Shown piece after piece: positions 1 to 13,600 of a DNA stretch of 64,000 bases. The stretch lies in assembly GCF_011397635.1 (NCBI RefSeq), contig NC_064757.1, positions 32,649,839 through 32,713,838 of the forward strand. Direction: 5' to 3'. The stretch is from Epinephelus fuscoguttatus. Taxonomy: Eukaryota > Chordata > Actinopteri > Perciformes > Serranidae. Numbering within the stretch: the stretch's first letter is position 1; every line of letters starts with the position of its first letter. The translations under genes and the position numbers were made by a program. The notes below the pieces were generated by a model. It worked only from the letters and a program-made list of their open reading frames with translations, made no database searches and had not been told where the DNA came from.

Positions 1-139
1 TGGAGAGAAGGCAGACATCTCTACAGTGAATATCTCCAACACTCTGCAACTCACACCAAAACAATCTAGACTGATAAATATCCTCACAGGTTAGAGAAAA
101 AATATGTAATTTTGATTTTGGGGTGAAATGTCCCTTTAA
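1..139. mobile_element. MITE end cut by the window edge, ending at TTAA
   Basis: The segment ends in GGGGTGAAATGTCCCTTTAA, which I recognise as the terminal repeat of a common percomorph TTAA-type miniature element; the rest lies left of the window. A second short copy of the same end (GTGAAATGTCCCTTTAA) lies at 604-620. Family assignment is from memory. Confidence 0.5.
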
Positions 140-1562
140 AGAGGTGCTTTAAAGTGGCCTTTTTACTCCCTGGCCACCCAGATCAGACAAACTGAACTGG
201 GTGGCTTCTTCTATCACAGTACTTCTGCAAAAGACAGCTTATCTCTCAGTGAAGTCAATAAAGGTTACATTTTAAAACTGACTATAATCATAGCAGCAGA
301 GATACTGTATCTGGACTTCTAATCCCTTATATATGTGAGGCTCAGAAAGCACTGTATCCTATCCAGTGTTTCCCATAGTGCAATCAAAAGCATCTTTTCC
401 TTTCCACCCTTCCTGCCCGGTAAATGCCCACATCTTTCAAATTCCTTAACCCCACTTCACAATGCAGGCTTTCTATTAAGAATCTGTAGCTGAGATGATG
501 TCATCAGAGTCATTTTCTTCTCCAGACTTCTCCAGAGCCACAAAAGACGTCACACAGCGGCTTCCACAGGCTGAGTTATACCTCCAGTGACTACTACACT
601 GTTGTGAAATGTCCCTTTAATAATAATAATAATAATAATAATGTTGAAACTTGACTCATTTTTCTCATCAAACAATATGACATCAGAGGGTGTAATAATC
701 TGTGTGGATGTTAAGCAACAAGCACCAGCTAGCATTCTTTCCAAAATAGCTTTCTGGAATGAAACCACTCATTGAAAATTAGATGTCTTTGAACTCTTTC
801 ACCACCCTGCTTATTTCCTTTACAGTCTCTCACACACATGCTCCAATAAAAGCTCTTACATCATTGTTTTCCAGCAAAGAAAAAAGGCTTTGGATGTCCC
901 GCTAACTGTAAGACAGCCTATTGTAAAATAGAATAAAACATCTCATAAAAACTGTTTGTTATTCGGGGTCTTCATATTCTGAATTTCTTATTCATGTCTC
1001 AAGCAGAGCTCTCTGCTCAGCAATGAGTTGTAAATGCAGAAATTAAAGGGTTCAGGAGGATGAGAGATGAGACAAGACTTAAATGAAGTTTATTTTTATT
1101 TTATTTGTCATTTGATTTAGTGTTGTTTGTCCATTCATGATGTGGCTCTGGAAGGATATTAAAAGTTATTCAAATTAACACTGATGGGCGGGGGCTTCTT
1201 TTGAACACTTTTTACTTCCGTTGAATTTACATTTGATTTTCTTAAGAAGTAATTAACTTGGACTTTCAGCTTGTGGTGACGTATATCTGCTCTTCCTGCC
1301 TGATCACACCCGGGTTTCAACCCACAGGATGTGTCTATAGCCTCCTTTACTCAGCCTAGACTTTATGACAGACTGAATTTCACACCCTTTGACAATACGA
1401 CTTGGGTCAAAGTTTGGATCTGCAGGTAAAGGCAGAGCACATGTCCTTATTTGGTCAGCGTGTCCGGTGCGTCACCGCTGAGTCTCCGCGCTGCGCAGCC
1501 ACAACTTTGACAAGTGCGGCGGCTTCATTTAATCAACTCATACAAATGGAATAAAGACGACC
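140..1562. other. itga2 5' flank; promoter not resolved
   Basis: No coding region is visible. It contains a MITE end at 604-620 running into a (TAA)n tract, and AT-rich sequence to about 1430. The GC content rises around 1460-1520, just before the start codon, which probably marks the promoter and 5' UTR. I see no clear TATA box. Confidence 0.4.
618..642. repeat. (TAA)n microsatellite
   Basis: About eight AAT/TAA units that start exactly at the TTAA end of a MITE fragment, a common origin for such tracts. Confidence 0.85.
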
Positions 1563-1608
1563 ATGGAGCTCTTCTGGGGACATTTAATCTTCACTATAGT
1601 CGTCATCA
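1563..1608 (+). CDS. itga2: itga2 exon 1 (residues 1-16)
   Basis: Contains the start codon and the hydrophobic core of the signal peptide ([15 protein letters not shown]). The donor GTAAGT begins at 1609 in phase 1. Confidence 0.85.
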
Positions 1609-4600
1609 GTAAGTATTGAACATGTTTTTGAACTTTGAGCGTGTTGTTGTCACCCAAAGAGTAAAAAGACAGGAATATTTTCGCCACAAATAGCGAGGGT
1701 TTTATATCGTTTTCATAAGATTAGAGTGGGTACAGTTTATTAGTCGTTTGTTATAGCGTTGTATGAGATTGTTAAATGTTTTCATACACTTTAAAGACAT
1801 CTGAAGAGCAGCAGATGAGTGCGTGCTCAGTCTGCAGCCCCTTTTACTGAATGAATCTGCTTTTGTTTTGGAATAGATTTCACATCACCCTGCAGCGTTT
1901 CTCCCTCTGCAAACGCATGCATGATCCATAGTCAGCCAACATGGATTAAATAACACCACAGCGGTTGTTTTACTGTGCATCATCTGGTGTATAGTGTAGA
2001 AAAGAAGCCACATAATACACAATGTTTCTCGATGTTTGCTGTGTAACCAGTGGAGGGTTTCAAACAGCAGCCAGACAGAGACTTTTGATTATTCTCCCAT
2101 ATATCTGAAATGAAAGGAGATGTTAATGTGTTGTGGGGTTTGCAGAGTGCTGCTCTGTGTTGCAGGTAAGCAGGCGTGGCAGGAGTCTGTGCAAGTGAAG
2201 GTCTCTTGAGTCCAGTACCCATCCACATTCCTCTGGCTGCTGATTGAGGGGAAGGCAGGCTGATAGCTGAGCTCTGCCTGTATGGGCTTGTGGGTGTGAT
2301 TCTGCAAGACTTACTACTAGAAAAAAATTCCATGTCCTGAGGGGGTTCAGAAGGGCTGTGTTTGAAGGTGGATTGTGTCTATGGTGAAACACACTGTTCC
2401 GGGACGAGCAAGCGAGTCTCTTCGCGCAATCTTTGTATGACCTTCATGTGTTGTAAAGTTCCTTTGGTGGGTTGTCTCGTCCTTATGAGTCAACCTGATG
2501 TGAGTTTTTAAAACATACATGATTCAGCCACAAAACCACCCCCTTGACTCTAAAGAGGAAGTCATGATGCTGGAGATTTAACATGACATCCTCCCTTCAT
2601 AAACAACCAAAGTCATGGTAACAATTTTGTTTAGAACATTTAGATGAAATTATTGGTGGTGTTGATACAACTGTTTAGACAGTGTCATTATTATCAGTGC
2701 AGAGAGTTATATGATGATCAGTGTCACTGTCATGCAACCTCATCCTTCTCTTCCTCCAGCTGACAGAATTTGGCACGCCACATGCTTCAACGTCGGCACT
2801 GCAGGTGCCAAGATTTTCAGCGGACCAGCTGCGGAAGAGTTTGGCTACACAGTCCAGCAAGCGACAAACCATGAAGGCAAATGGTATTGATTTTAAGTAT
2901 TTGTTTTATTGTCTGAGTCCTAGACTGCACTGCTTTTATCTGTGTTTCCATCTCAAACGGCGTCCTGTCTGGGTGCTATGGCTTTCAGTTCAGTTAATCA
3001 TTCATTTAGTTAATATTTCTTTGCAACTCCTTTGAAAAAGCAATAAAGGTGAGGAAGATAATGACATCCCATATCCCATGACATGCAGAGAGCAGTTTTA
3101 CACATTCAGTGGGACACTCATGTAGACTTCGTCAGTACAAGGCTGTACATCTGAACGGGCTGAAGTCCAGAACAAAAGGCCCAGTGTGTAGGATTTGGGG
3201 GGATGTACTGGCAGAAATGGAATATAATATCATAAGTATGTTTTCTTTAGTTCATAATCACCTAAAAAATACGAATCATTGTATTTTTCTTACCTTAAAA
3301 TGAGCCGTTAGTATCGACATACAGAGCGGGTCCTTTCCTACAGAGTTTGTCATGTTGATTCTACACTAGCCCAGAATGGACGAAGCCAAAGACTGACTCT
3401 CGATAGGGCACTGTGATGAGAATGTGAGAAACTGCTTTATTCTGTGTTTTAACCGGTGTAAATCACCGGGTCAGTTTGTTTTGGAGAGGAAGAGACCTCT
3501 GTGGATAAGTCTGCTCCTCGTAAAAATCTCCTGAACATCTCGATCTTAAGTTATCAGAGACAAAAGGTGAGCGCACATAAGCAGGCGCTGGGCTAGTAGC
3601 TAGTTTGTGACCTGCTGAACAGTGTTGGAGAAACGCTGATTTGTATCATGAAACTGCTTCGCTCAGTGTTTTCACTGGTTTTAATCACCGGGTCCATTTG
3701 TTTTGGAGAGGAAGAGACCTCTGTTGATAATTCAGCTCCTGGTTAAAACCTCCTGAACAAGAAATTCTAACCTGGAGATGTTTCAGCAGGTTGCAGTCTG
3801 CATTCCTCACTGCTAGATGCCACTAAATCTCACAAACAGATCCTTAAACAAGGTGCTTGACATGTTTCACAGGACAAGCACTGATGTTGGTCCTTACTGA
3901 CTTACCTTCAAACAGCTGCGTGTGTGTGTGTGACAAAAAAATCCTTGTAGCTAATCTCAAAGATGCAGGGATACTGAAATTGCTTTGCCCTGGGGGCCAC
4001 TTTTACAAAAATGACAAGATTCCAAGGGCTTAGTAGACAAACTGTAATAATAATTATTAGCAGTATGTAATAAATGAATTGCTTATTATCAAACTTTCAG
4101 TGTTTGCTGTCCTCACTCATCTTTGCAAAGATGTAAAGCCAGTTGCAGCAGCTGTGCACAGATCAGGTGTACGCAGGGGTGTTTCTAGGATTTGAGGACA
4201 TTTGGGGCTTACCCCAGACATCTGTCAGGTATTTTTTGGATAAACAAGCTCTTTTTTGATGCTTTTGAAATAGAATATGGTCAGCAGGCCGCCTGGCTCC
4301 CTATCCGTAGGTCAGACTGTGAATTGAGTATCACTTCTCTACAGGGCTGAGATCTTAGGCTGCTGTTGGTGTACACTATCTGTATCTGTAATATTTCTGT
4401 ATCTTTGAAGTACTATGTGTCACATCGTGGAGAATTTTCCTGGCAGAAGTATCTATTTTGCAAATGAAGGCCTGTTGCAGTAGAGTGATGCACCTGGTCA
4501 TCAGTCCTGTCCTGGTGTTCAGTGGCATGTAAACAACTCTCAGAGCTGTCACACTGCCACCACTGCAAGCCTGTGCTGGTGACAGCATGGAGCCAAGGGT

Positions 4601-7600
4601 TCACTGTGCAGTCATCAGTTTGTTGCCACAGACACCATGATTTAAGAAAACATCCCGTTTCATGCAAGTCCAGTTCAGCTGTATCATTTTGCTTTTAAAT
4701 GAGGGGAATGAAAATTGTAGTGTTTCCTACTCAACGCACTTCAAGGTTGGAGGTGTAGTGTGTTGTTAAATGCGTCTCTGCTCTGTTGTACTATCACCTT
4801 TTTAGATGTGCTCATGGCACAGCTCTAGGGATGGCAGTGTCAGTCTGTCAGTCAGCTGCCCAGTCCACCAATCCACAGATATTCATCTCCTGACTTTCCC
4901 CCTAGCAACACCAGTAAAATGGCATTTGTGTTTTTTACTGAAATATGAACATGTTAGCATACTGACAAAGCACAGGCGTGTCTAATGCTGCATTCATGTG
5001 CTCCTCGGATGGTCCCATTTCCCAAGTTGAGAATTTGTTTTGCAGACTTTGTTGTGTTTATGAGTTTTATGACGTAATGTGGAACAAAAGGGATGCTACA
5101 AAGAAGTTGTGCTGTATTTAATTTGTATGAACAACACACTGACAGATGTTTTCTGTATTTGTGTGACAACGAAGAGTCATACATTCATAAATTCCCTAAA
5201 AAATACAAAAATATCACTTTAACTGACTTATAATCAGGGCTAATGCTAATAAATAGCTTTTCTTACTAATCTAGGTCACTCTACGTGGACAGCAACTATA
5301 GCGGTTACAACTTTATACCATATTATAAATTACATGACAGCAAAAAATTGGTATGCAGTATGTAAAATACTTTAAAGTTTCCTATTATCAACCAAACATT
5401 TACTTTTGTCTGCCATGTTTCTGCATAGATGACGTCAAATTTGACAAATCTTGCACCAAAATTTTTGCTGACTGCCCGAGTTGTTTTGACTCGAGGGGGC
5501 ATTCACATCAATCGTCCTAGTCGAGAACTAATTTTTCTGATTATTCGAACATCAAATTAATGCACTATAGGCACAGCCTCACAGAGCAGCTTGCTAACAT
5601 GGCTGTAGAGTCTTTTTCATGTCAAATACCTGGGCATGTGAGTGGATGTAGTGTAGCAGGCTCTGTAATCCAGCCTCTGGCAGCCAAGTTACATGGATAT
5701 ATGTTGTTTATCGTAATAAGTTTGTCCATGTATCATTGCTTGACCACCTTGGCAGGCACAGTTAACAGAGTGTGATCCTCACAAGATGACGCCCCCTTCC
5801 AAAATAATTGAAGACACCTTCACATTCTCCACAGCAGTTAGTAAGTATTACACAAGATTTTTAAGGTGGATGCAGATTTTATCAGTCTAGCTCCACCGAT
5901 AAGTTGATGTTGCAATACACTGTTGATGCTTCCTGGGTAGATTTCTGTAAAACTGCAGAAACTGTGGTCTTAAAAACCCCTCAGTGCTCAGTTTTGTTTG
6001 AGCTGCTACAATCTGCACGTCACACAAACAATCCTGTCACCTTTAAAGCCTCCTACACATTTGTAACACTTAGTTAAACATTAACTGAGCTTCTCCGTGA
6101 TGTCTGGATGTTGTGCTCTCTGAGTCACTGTCTCATAGAGTAACTCACTGTCTGGAGGAGTGTCCCATTTGCATGAGTAGGGGGAGTGTCCAGTATCTGA
6201 TAGCGCTCTGTCACTCCATATTGCACAAAACTATCCATGAGAAAGCAGCAGTGGCACATCCTGTTTCCTGTCCTGTCTAGCTAATAGAGAGGAATGATGT
6301 GTTCCACTTCTGGAGTCTTGTTTGACACTGTGGGAAAAATACAATATCTTTAGGTTGGGACTTACATATTTCTGTTAGCGGTGGTTTTGGATTTTGAGAA
6401 ATGTCTAAATCTGAATGGTCCAGTGTGTAGGATTTAGGGGGTTTATTGGTGGCAATTGAATGTGATACAGTAAGTATGTTTTCTTTAGTGTATAATCACC
6501 TGAAAATAATATTTTTTGTGTTTTCATTACCTTAGCATGAGCCGTTTATATCTACATAGGAAGCGGGTCCTTGTCCACAGAGCTCGCCATGTTGCACCAC
6601 CATATTTCTATAGTAGCCCAGACAAACCAGATACTGGCTATAGGGCCATGTTTTTACGTCAGCCACCGTGATCTGCAGCCCCTCCGTGACAAGCTGATCA
6701 GCACTGGTTAAAGCACTGATTTTTAACATGAAACTACTTTATATTTGCTTTGTTTTTGAGAGAATGAGACCTCTGCAGATAAAAACTTCCTGAATGTCTG
6801 GATCTTAAGTTCTCAGAGAAGAAACGTGACTGCACAGTAGCAGGTGCTCAGCTAGCGGCCTGTCCGCGACGAGCCTAACAGTGTCAGAGAAACACTGATT
6901 TGTAACGTCAAATTGTTTTATTCAGTGATTTTTATGGTTTAAATCATCAGAAAGAGACCTCTGTGGATAATTCGGCTCCCAGTAAAAACCTCCTGAACAT
7001 TGAACCCTGAAGAAAATCTAACTGGTTTCAGCTGGTTGCAATCTGCAATCCCCACTACTTATCCAATATGGATGCATATAAATCCTACACACTGCTCCTT
7101 CAAGTAACAGCTTGATCAGCAGCAAGCAGCATCTGAATGTAGAGATGTGGAGAAAATGTGTTTGAGGTGGATATTTTCTGTGTGAACTTGCTGAAACTTG
7201 TTTGTTGTTTCTTAAAATGTTAAAAGCATGAGATAACTGACTTGTTGCCACTTGCCTAGAACAAGACTACGGAAGTGCATTGGATTCATTGAATAAATAA
7301 AATTATCTCGTAATTACGAGATAAGATGTCCATTTTTAATATATACAGTCAATGCAATGCTCTTTTGTACAGATTACTAGTTACCTGTTCGAAATGTAAT
7401 CCATAATTTTTTTTTTTAAAGATATTTTTTGGGGGGGGGATTTTGCCTTTAATTTATAGAACAGCTAAGCGTGAAAGGGGAGAGAGAGAGGGAATGACAT
7501 GCAGCGAAGGGCCACAGGCTGAAGTCGAGCCCGGGCCGCTGCAGCAACAGCCTTGTACATGGGGTGCCTGCTCTACCCACTAAGCCACCGACGCCCCATA

Positions 7601-10600
7601 ATCCATAATTAAACTATTTTAATGACTTCATCATAGTACTGTACCTTATTACATTTTATTACTTTTTGATTATTTTCTTAATGTTTTAATTGGGCAATAA
7701 AGCTGAATTGAATCTATGAGATCCCTTTATCATAATTCAGAGATCCTTATCTATGAGATAAGGTGGATTTTTTTTTTATTATTCAGTGAATGCAATGTGC
7801 TTCCATACAAGACCATATAAAGTACTGTTACAATATTAAAGACTGATATTTATGTATATTACATATTGCTTTTCTATTACAATTGGCCCAGAGGTTACTG
7901 CAGTCTGATTCCTGTTTTATTTTGACGTATACTAGCAGGAACAGTAGTAAAGAAAACAAAACAAGATATAACAACAAATAATTTGGATGACTTACATTCA
8001 ACTGCTGTATATAAAGCTGGTCATGATCTGCACCCCAAAACATCCAGAGATGACTCTTGTGTTTATGGGAGTGGTGACGGATATTGTTGTTTTCTGTAGG
8101 CTCCTGGTTAGTGCCCCATGGAGTGGCTTCAGTCAAAACAGGAAGGGGGATGTTTACAAGTGTCCAGTCTCAGGGTCCAGAAACAACTGTGACAAGCTCA
8201 ATCTTCAAGGTAAGGTTTGGTGTTTTACTGTTTAACCTTTGACCTCTCTACCAAACATTGGCCATGTACTTAAAATGCCTAAACTGAACTGAACAGATAC
8301 GTCATCTTAAAACATCTGGGAGGTCTCCAGACATTTAGCTTTTTTGTTGTATGTTTTAAAATATAAATTGTTTTACAGCAAAGCATTTGTATTAGTCGTA
8401 CTTATGATGATTATATACATTCCAGATTTAACAGCTATGATGTGAACTTTAAGAGTATTTTCTTGTCTTGCCACTTTATCCACAGATTCTGTTCATATAC
8501 CAGATGTTAAAAGTGTCGATGTCAACATGTCCCTGGGTTTGACTCTCACCCGGATGCCTGCAGTGAATGGTTTGATGGTATGTGTGTATGTGTGTGTGTG
8601 TGTGTGTTTGTGTTTTCACTCAAAAGATAGAGAGGAAGTCATACTGTTCCTGTGATAAGGAGATTATATCTTTTCTTTTTAACCTAAAATACTACACGTT
8701 TACTATGAATTTATTTTTTGCCTTTGTGTTGGTTTTACATTATGATACATCTTTATTAACATGGCCTTTGATTGACCTTGACCATGACCTTGATTTCCTT
8801 TGAAATCTCTCGGCTTAAGGAAATGTGTCAGTGGCTTCCGGTTAATAAGTTACTGTAGCAGGAAGTCGTGTCAAGATACTGCAAAACTACTAATGTTGCA
8901 GGTTTCACTTTGTTGTTACTTAACCAGTGGTGGAATGTAACTAAGTACATTTATTCCAGCACAATATTTTTAAGGTACTTGTATTTTACTTGAATATTTC
9001 CATTTTCTGCTACATTATACCTCTACTCCACTACATTTATCTGACCACTCCGGTTACTTTGCAAAATCAGATCATTAATACAAAATATAAATCACTTAAT
9101 AGAATATGATAAATTGTTCTAAGCTATGCTACCCAGCATTAAAATAATTTAACCAGCTGCAACATTAAAGTGATTAACACATTTTAATGTATCTTACTAT
9201 ATCATGACAAAAACTCTGTTTGTCTGTGTGTCTGTTCCACGTTTTTCTCCTCACTGACTTGGTCAATCCATGTGAAATTTCGCACAGTGGTAGAGGGTCA
9301 TGGGAGGATGCCAGTGAAGCAATATTACATCAATTGGCCAAAGGAGATTGAAGTTGCAAACTTTGAATGGTCATATCTCATGCCCCATATGTCGTAGAGA
9401 CATGAAACTTTGCACAGAGATGCCTCTCCTCATGAGGAACAAATATGCCTAAGAACCCACAACTTCTGGTTATATAGATTTTCCACCATTTCGAATTTTT
9501 TGAAAAACACTTAAAATTGACCTCTTCCTAGGAAGTTTGACCGATCTGCATGAAACTCGGTGAACACAATCTAGGGACCAATATCTAAAGTTCCCTCTTG
9601 GCAAAAGTTGGAAAACTGACTAAAACTGAGCTTCTATAAGGCAATGAATATTGCGGAGGGCGTGGCTCATCACATAAAAGTGTATAACATCTCAAGGGTT
9701 TCACCGATCACCACGCTACTTTGTAGGCATATGACCACACATAATCTGAGGGGACCCCTCCATTATTGACCCCATCAAACAAAATGGGGGAGCTAGAGAG
9801 CTAATTTCTTATCTAGGCCTAACCGCCATATGGATTTTTACTAAACTTGGTAGATATGTAGAACAGGACGCCTCAAGGTGACTGGAGAAATTTAACTCTA
9901 ATTGGCAACTGAGTGGCGCTATAACAACAGAAAAATGCTTTAAAATGGCTAAAATGCGACCGATCGCTGTGGCTCCCCCTGTGGACCAATGTTATTGTTT
10001 TTTTCTAATTTTTGGTATGACTAAGTCATGGTATGGTATGCTGTACATAATCACGGAAACTGTCAGTGTGCCATTCTGTCAGTCAGTCATTCTGTCTGTC
10101 CCACGTTTTTCTACTCACTGACGTGGTCAATCTATGTGAAACTGCACATAGGCATTGAGGATTGGCATAGGTAAAAGGTGACAAAGCTGACAGTGGTTAT
10201 GGACTAGTATGATTATGAACAATGAATATTGAATACTTTATATTTGGTAATTCAAATGTATTTCTGTAAAGAGTATTTCTACACTGTGCTATTATGATTT
10301 TGAAAAAAAGAAATGCAACTGGACCGAGAATCTCACCTTTATTTTTGGTGATTATTTAAGGGGAGACTTTTTATACATACTTGCATTGACAAAATGGTTT
10401 CAAGTTTCAGTTAGCGTAGCAAAACATTTGTTAATCTAAAAAAAACCCTTCCATTTTCATTCCTTTAAGTGTCATTCTGATAATAATATACATTTTCTGA
10501 GACTGTTATCATACCGTGAAAATCTCATATCGTTGCAACCCTAGCATTTCACCTCTTTGTATTTGCGCTTTTTTTGGCCCTGTGTCTCTTCAGTGCCTGC

Positions 10601-13600
10601 GGCTTATGGTCTGGCACCTGGTTGCTACCATTTTTATAAAGCCCCAACTTCACCTGAGCATTGTCGGGGTACACCCCCATAAATGTCCTGAACACGGAAA
10701 ATAAGAAAATACAGGCAGAGAGCAGAGTCTCTGCAGAAACATACATGGCCACACACTGAGAGGGATTACTTCTGTATGAGACCATGTATTGTTTTTTAGG
10801 AACATCCTGCATAGTCTATCTTTAAGGGCGTCATCATAAAGGATGTGGTGTTAGAGAGGTATACTTGTTTTTCTGTAGAGGCCACTATGTTTGAATAGTT
10901 GTTGTTTTATTGTCGATTTTTGTATTATGTATCGTATTTGTTGCATTTTAAATGTGGTCTGATTGGCTGCTACCTCCGCCAGGTCTCTCTTGTAAAAGAG
11001 ATTTTCAATTTCAATGGGACTTTGTGGTTAAATAAAGGTTAAATGAAAAATAAGTCAATAAAAGTAAGAGATCTTAGAACTTCTCCTGCCACTGTTATTT
11101 ACCTCCAAAAACACTTAAATATGAGTTAAGTCAAATTTCCAGCTAACAGCAGTTTAATTAACTAGAACAGTCAGACATAAGAGCTCAGTGAGAGCTTTTA
11201 AAGTCAGTGACACACTTTCCATTAAGTCTCCTCTCATCTGATACAGACATGCGGTCCTCTCTGGGGACAGCGCTGTGGCAATCAGGACTTCTACCCAGGA
11301 ATATGTGCAAGAATGAGCCCCCTCTTTCAACCTCAGCCTGCCTTCGCTCCCGCTCTCCAGAGTAAGAGCTGTCATTTTTTTATATGATTGTGGATATTTT
11401 GAGCTGAGTATCATTAGATGTCTCTGAGACAGGCTTTAGTTTATATCAGAATAAATCCATCACCGTGACATATAGTCTTTCACGATGTCTGTATGTGCTG
11501 ATGCTGTTAGGGACAATTTTGTTTATGGGAAACTGTAACATTATAGATTTCAGAGTTGGGTTACAAACAGACAAGTCTGAATTATTCTATGCAATTTTAG
11601 TCATTGTTTGTCTGCTGAAAATCATATTACTTATACCTCAGGCATGTTTCAAGTCTGCAAAATGATAAAATTTAATTTCTGGCATAATCTGAACCCAGTG
11701 GCTGCATGGAAAGTGGAACATAAATTAAAAACTGTCAGTATGCTTCAGAAAATAGTCAGCACTAATATAAAGGATATGACCACAGTTACATTCATCACTG
11801 CTGCTTAAATGTCTCATTATATGTCTCCTCTCATGACATTTCCAGCATGTGGAGGGCCTATGGATATTGTGATTGTATTGGACGGCTCCAACAGCATTTA
11901 TCCTTGGCAACCAATGACCGCGTTCCTCACGAAATTGATACCAGGGCTTGACATCGGGCCCAAAAACACGCAGGTGATATCATATTTGTCGACCAAAAAC
12001 GGGAAATTTAAGCAGAGATGAAGCAGGGGATAATCTTGCTGTCATTACTGACAGCTTTCTGTGCTTTGTCACACCATGTGTTTTTTTTAATCATACCAGG
12101 TCAGCGTCATTCAGTATGGCACTACACCCAGGTTTGACCTCAAACTGAACCAGTTTAAAACCAAAGATGAGGTGATCGCTGCAACGTCCAAAATCACACA
12201 AATGTACGGTCAATCTACCAACACCTTCAGTGCGATAGAATTTGCCAGGTTTGTGTTGCAGTAATACTGCCTTCATTTATTTACATATATGTTTATTTGG
12301 TTGATAGTCTTCTTGTTTTTCTTATAATTTGTCTGTTGCTTGGTCTGTCTGTCTTCTCTGTTTATCTTTTTTAGTATTAACAGATTAGGAGTGAACATTT
12401 TTTCAATGTTGGTCTGTCAGATCTCTTAAGAAGTATTGTGTCTGCTCTCTTCAGTGAGTGGGGTTTCCATACAAGTAATGGCGGCCGACCAGGCGCTGCA
12501 AAGGTCATGGTGGTCGTCACTGATGGGGAGTCTCACGACGTGTCTAAAAGAGAGGCAGTCCTTGCCAAATGTGAAAGACAAGGCATCACCCGCTTTGGTA
12601 TCGCTGTAAGTAACTATCTTCCATTTACTACCAATTACTTTCAACTGCTTCCAATTTAACAGCTGATAGCTGCAGTTTGGTTTCTAATTATCATTGTAGA
12701 TGTAAATGATGCCTGCTGATTGCATTGCGCTGGATACATTAATTCATTTTCCGTAACCGCTCATCTTGTTGGGTGTTGTGGGCGGGCTGTAGCCTATCCC
12801 ATCTGACATGGCTGAGAGGCGGGGTACACCCTGGACAGGTCACCAGACTATCACAGGGCTGACACATAGAGACAGACAACCATTCATGCTCACATTCACA
12901 CCTACAGGGAATTTATAGTTACCAGTTAACTTAGCTTGCATGTGCTTGGATTGTGGGAGGAAGCCGGAGTACCCCCGAGAAAACTCACAGAAGGGCACCT
13001 TGACCCCAGGGTTTGGACCAGGAACGCTTATGCTGTGAGGTGACACCACCGTGCCACCCATACCTATGTTAAATTCCCAAAAGCTTACATTTATATACAT
13101 TTTTGGTTGATTTGATGTTTTGACATGACAAGTTATTACCTAGACGTTCTGAATTTGTGGTGTTGTGGTCTCCTTATTTCCCCAGGTCCTGGGTTATTAC
13201 AGCAGAAACAACATCAACACAGACAAACTCATAGAAGAAATCAAATCCATTGCCAGCTTACCCACAGAGAAGTACTTCTTCAACGTGTCAGAAGAGGCAG
13301 CCCTCTCCACCATTGCCGGAACACTGGGGAACCGCATCTTCAACATAGAAGGTGCATATTACTCTTCCTCCCTTCTTTGTTTTTTAAAAGGCTGCACTGT
13401 GTGTGTAATCTACTTGACACTACATGTTCATTGCTTCTTCCAAAGAACCTCAAAAAGCATGTCACAACATGTCCATCATAACTGCAGATCACCTGAGAGA
13501 TCAAGAGAAATGTGTTTTTTTTTTTAATACACATCTTGCACTTTGTATGACTCTTTATCTTCTCCTCTCGTATTTATTTCTTGTGTTAATGCTGTTTCCA

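Noticed and set aside
2721..3035. 104-aa ORF at itga2 exon 2
   Set aside because: It crosses exon 2 in a different frame and runs into the intron; the integrin frame is supported by homology and splice phase.
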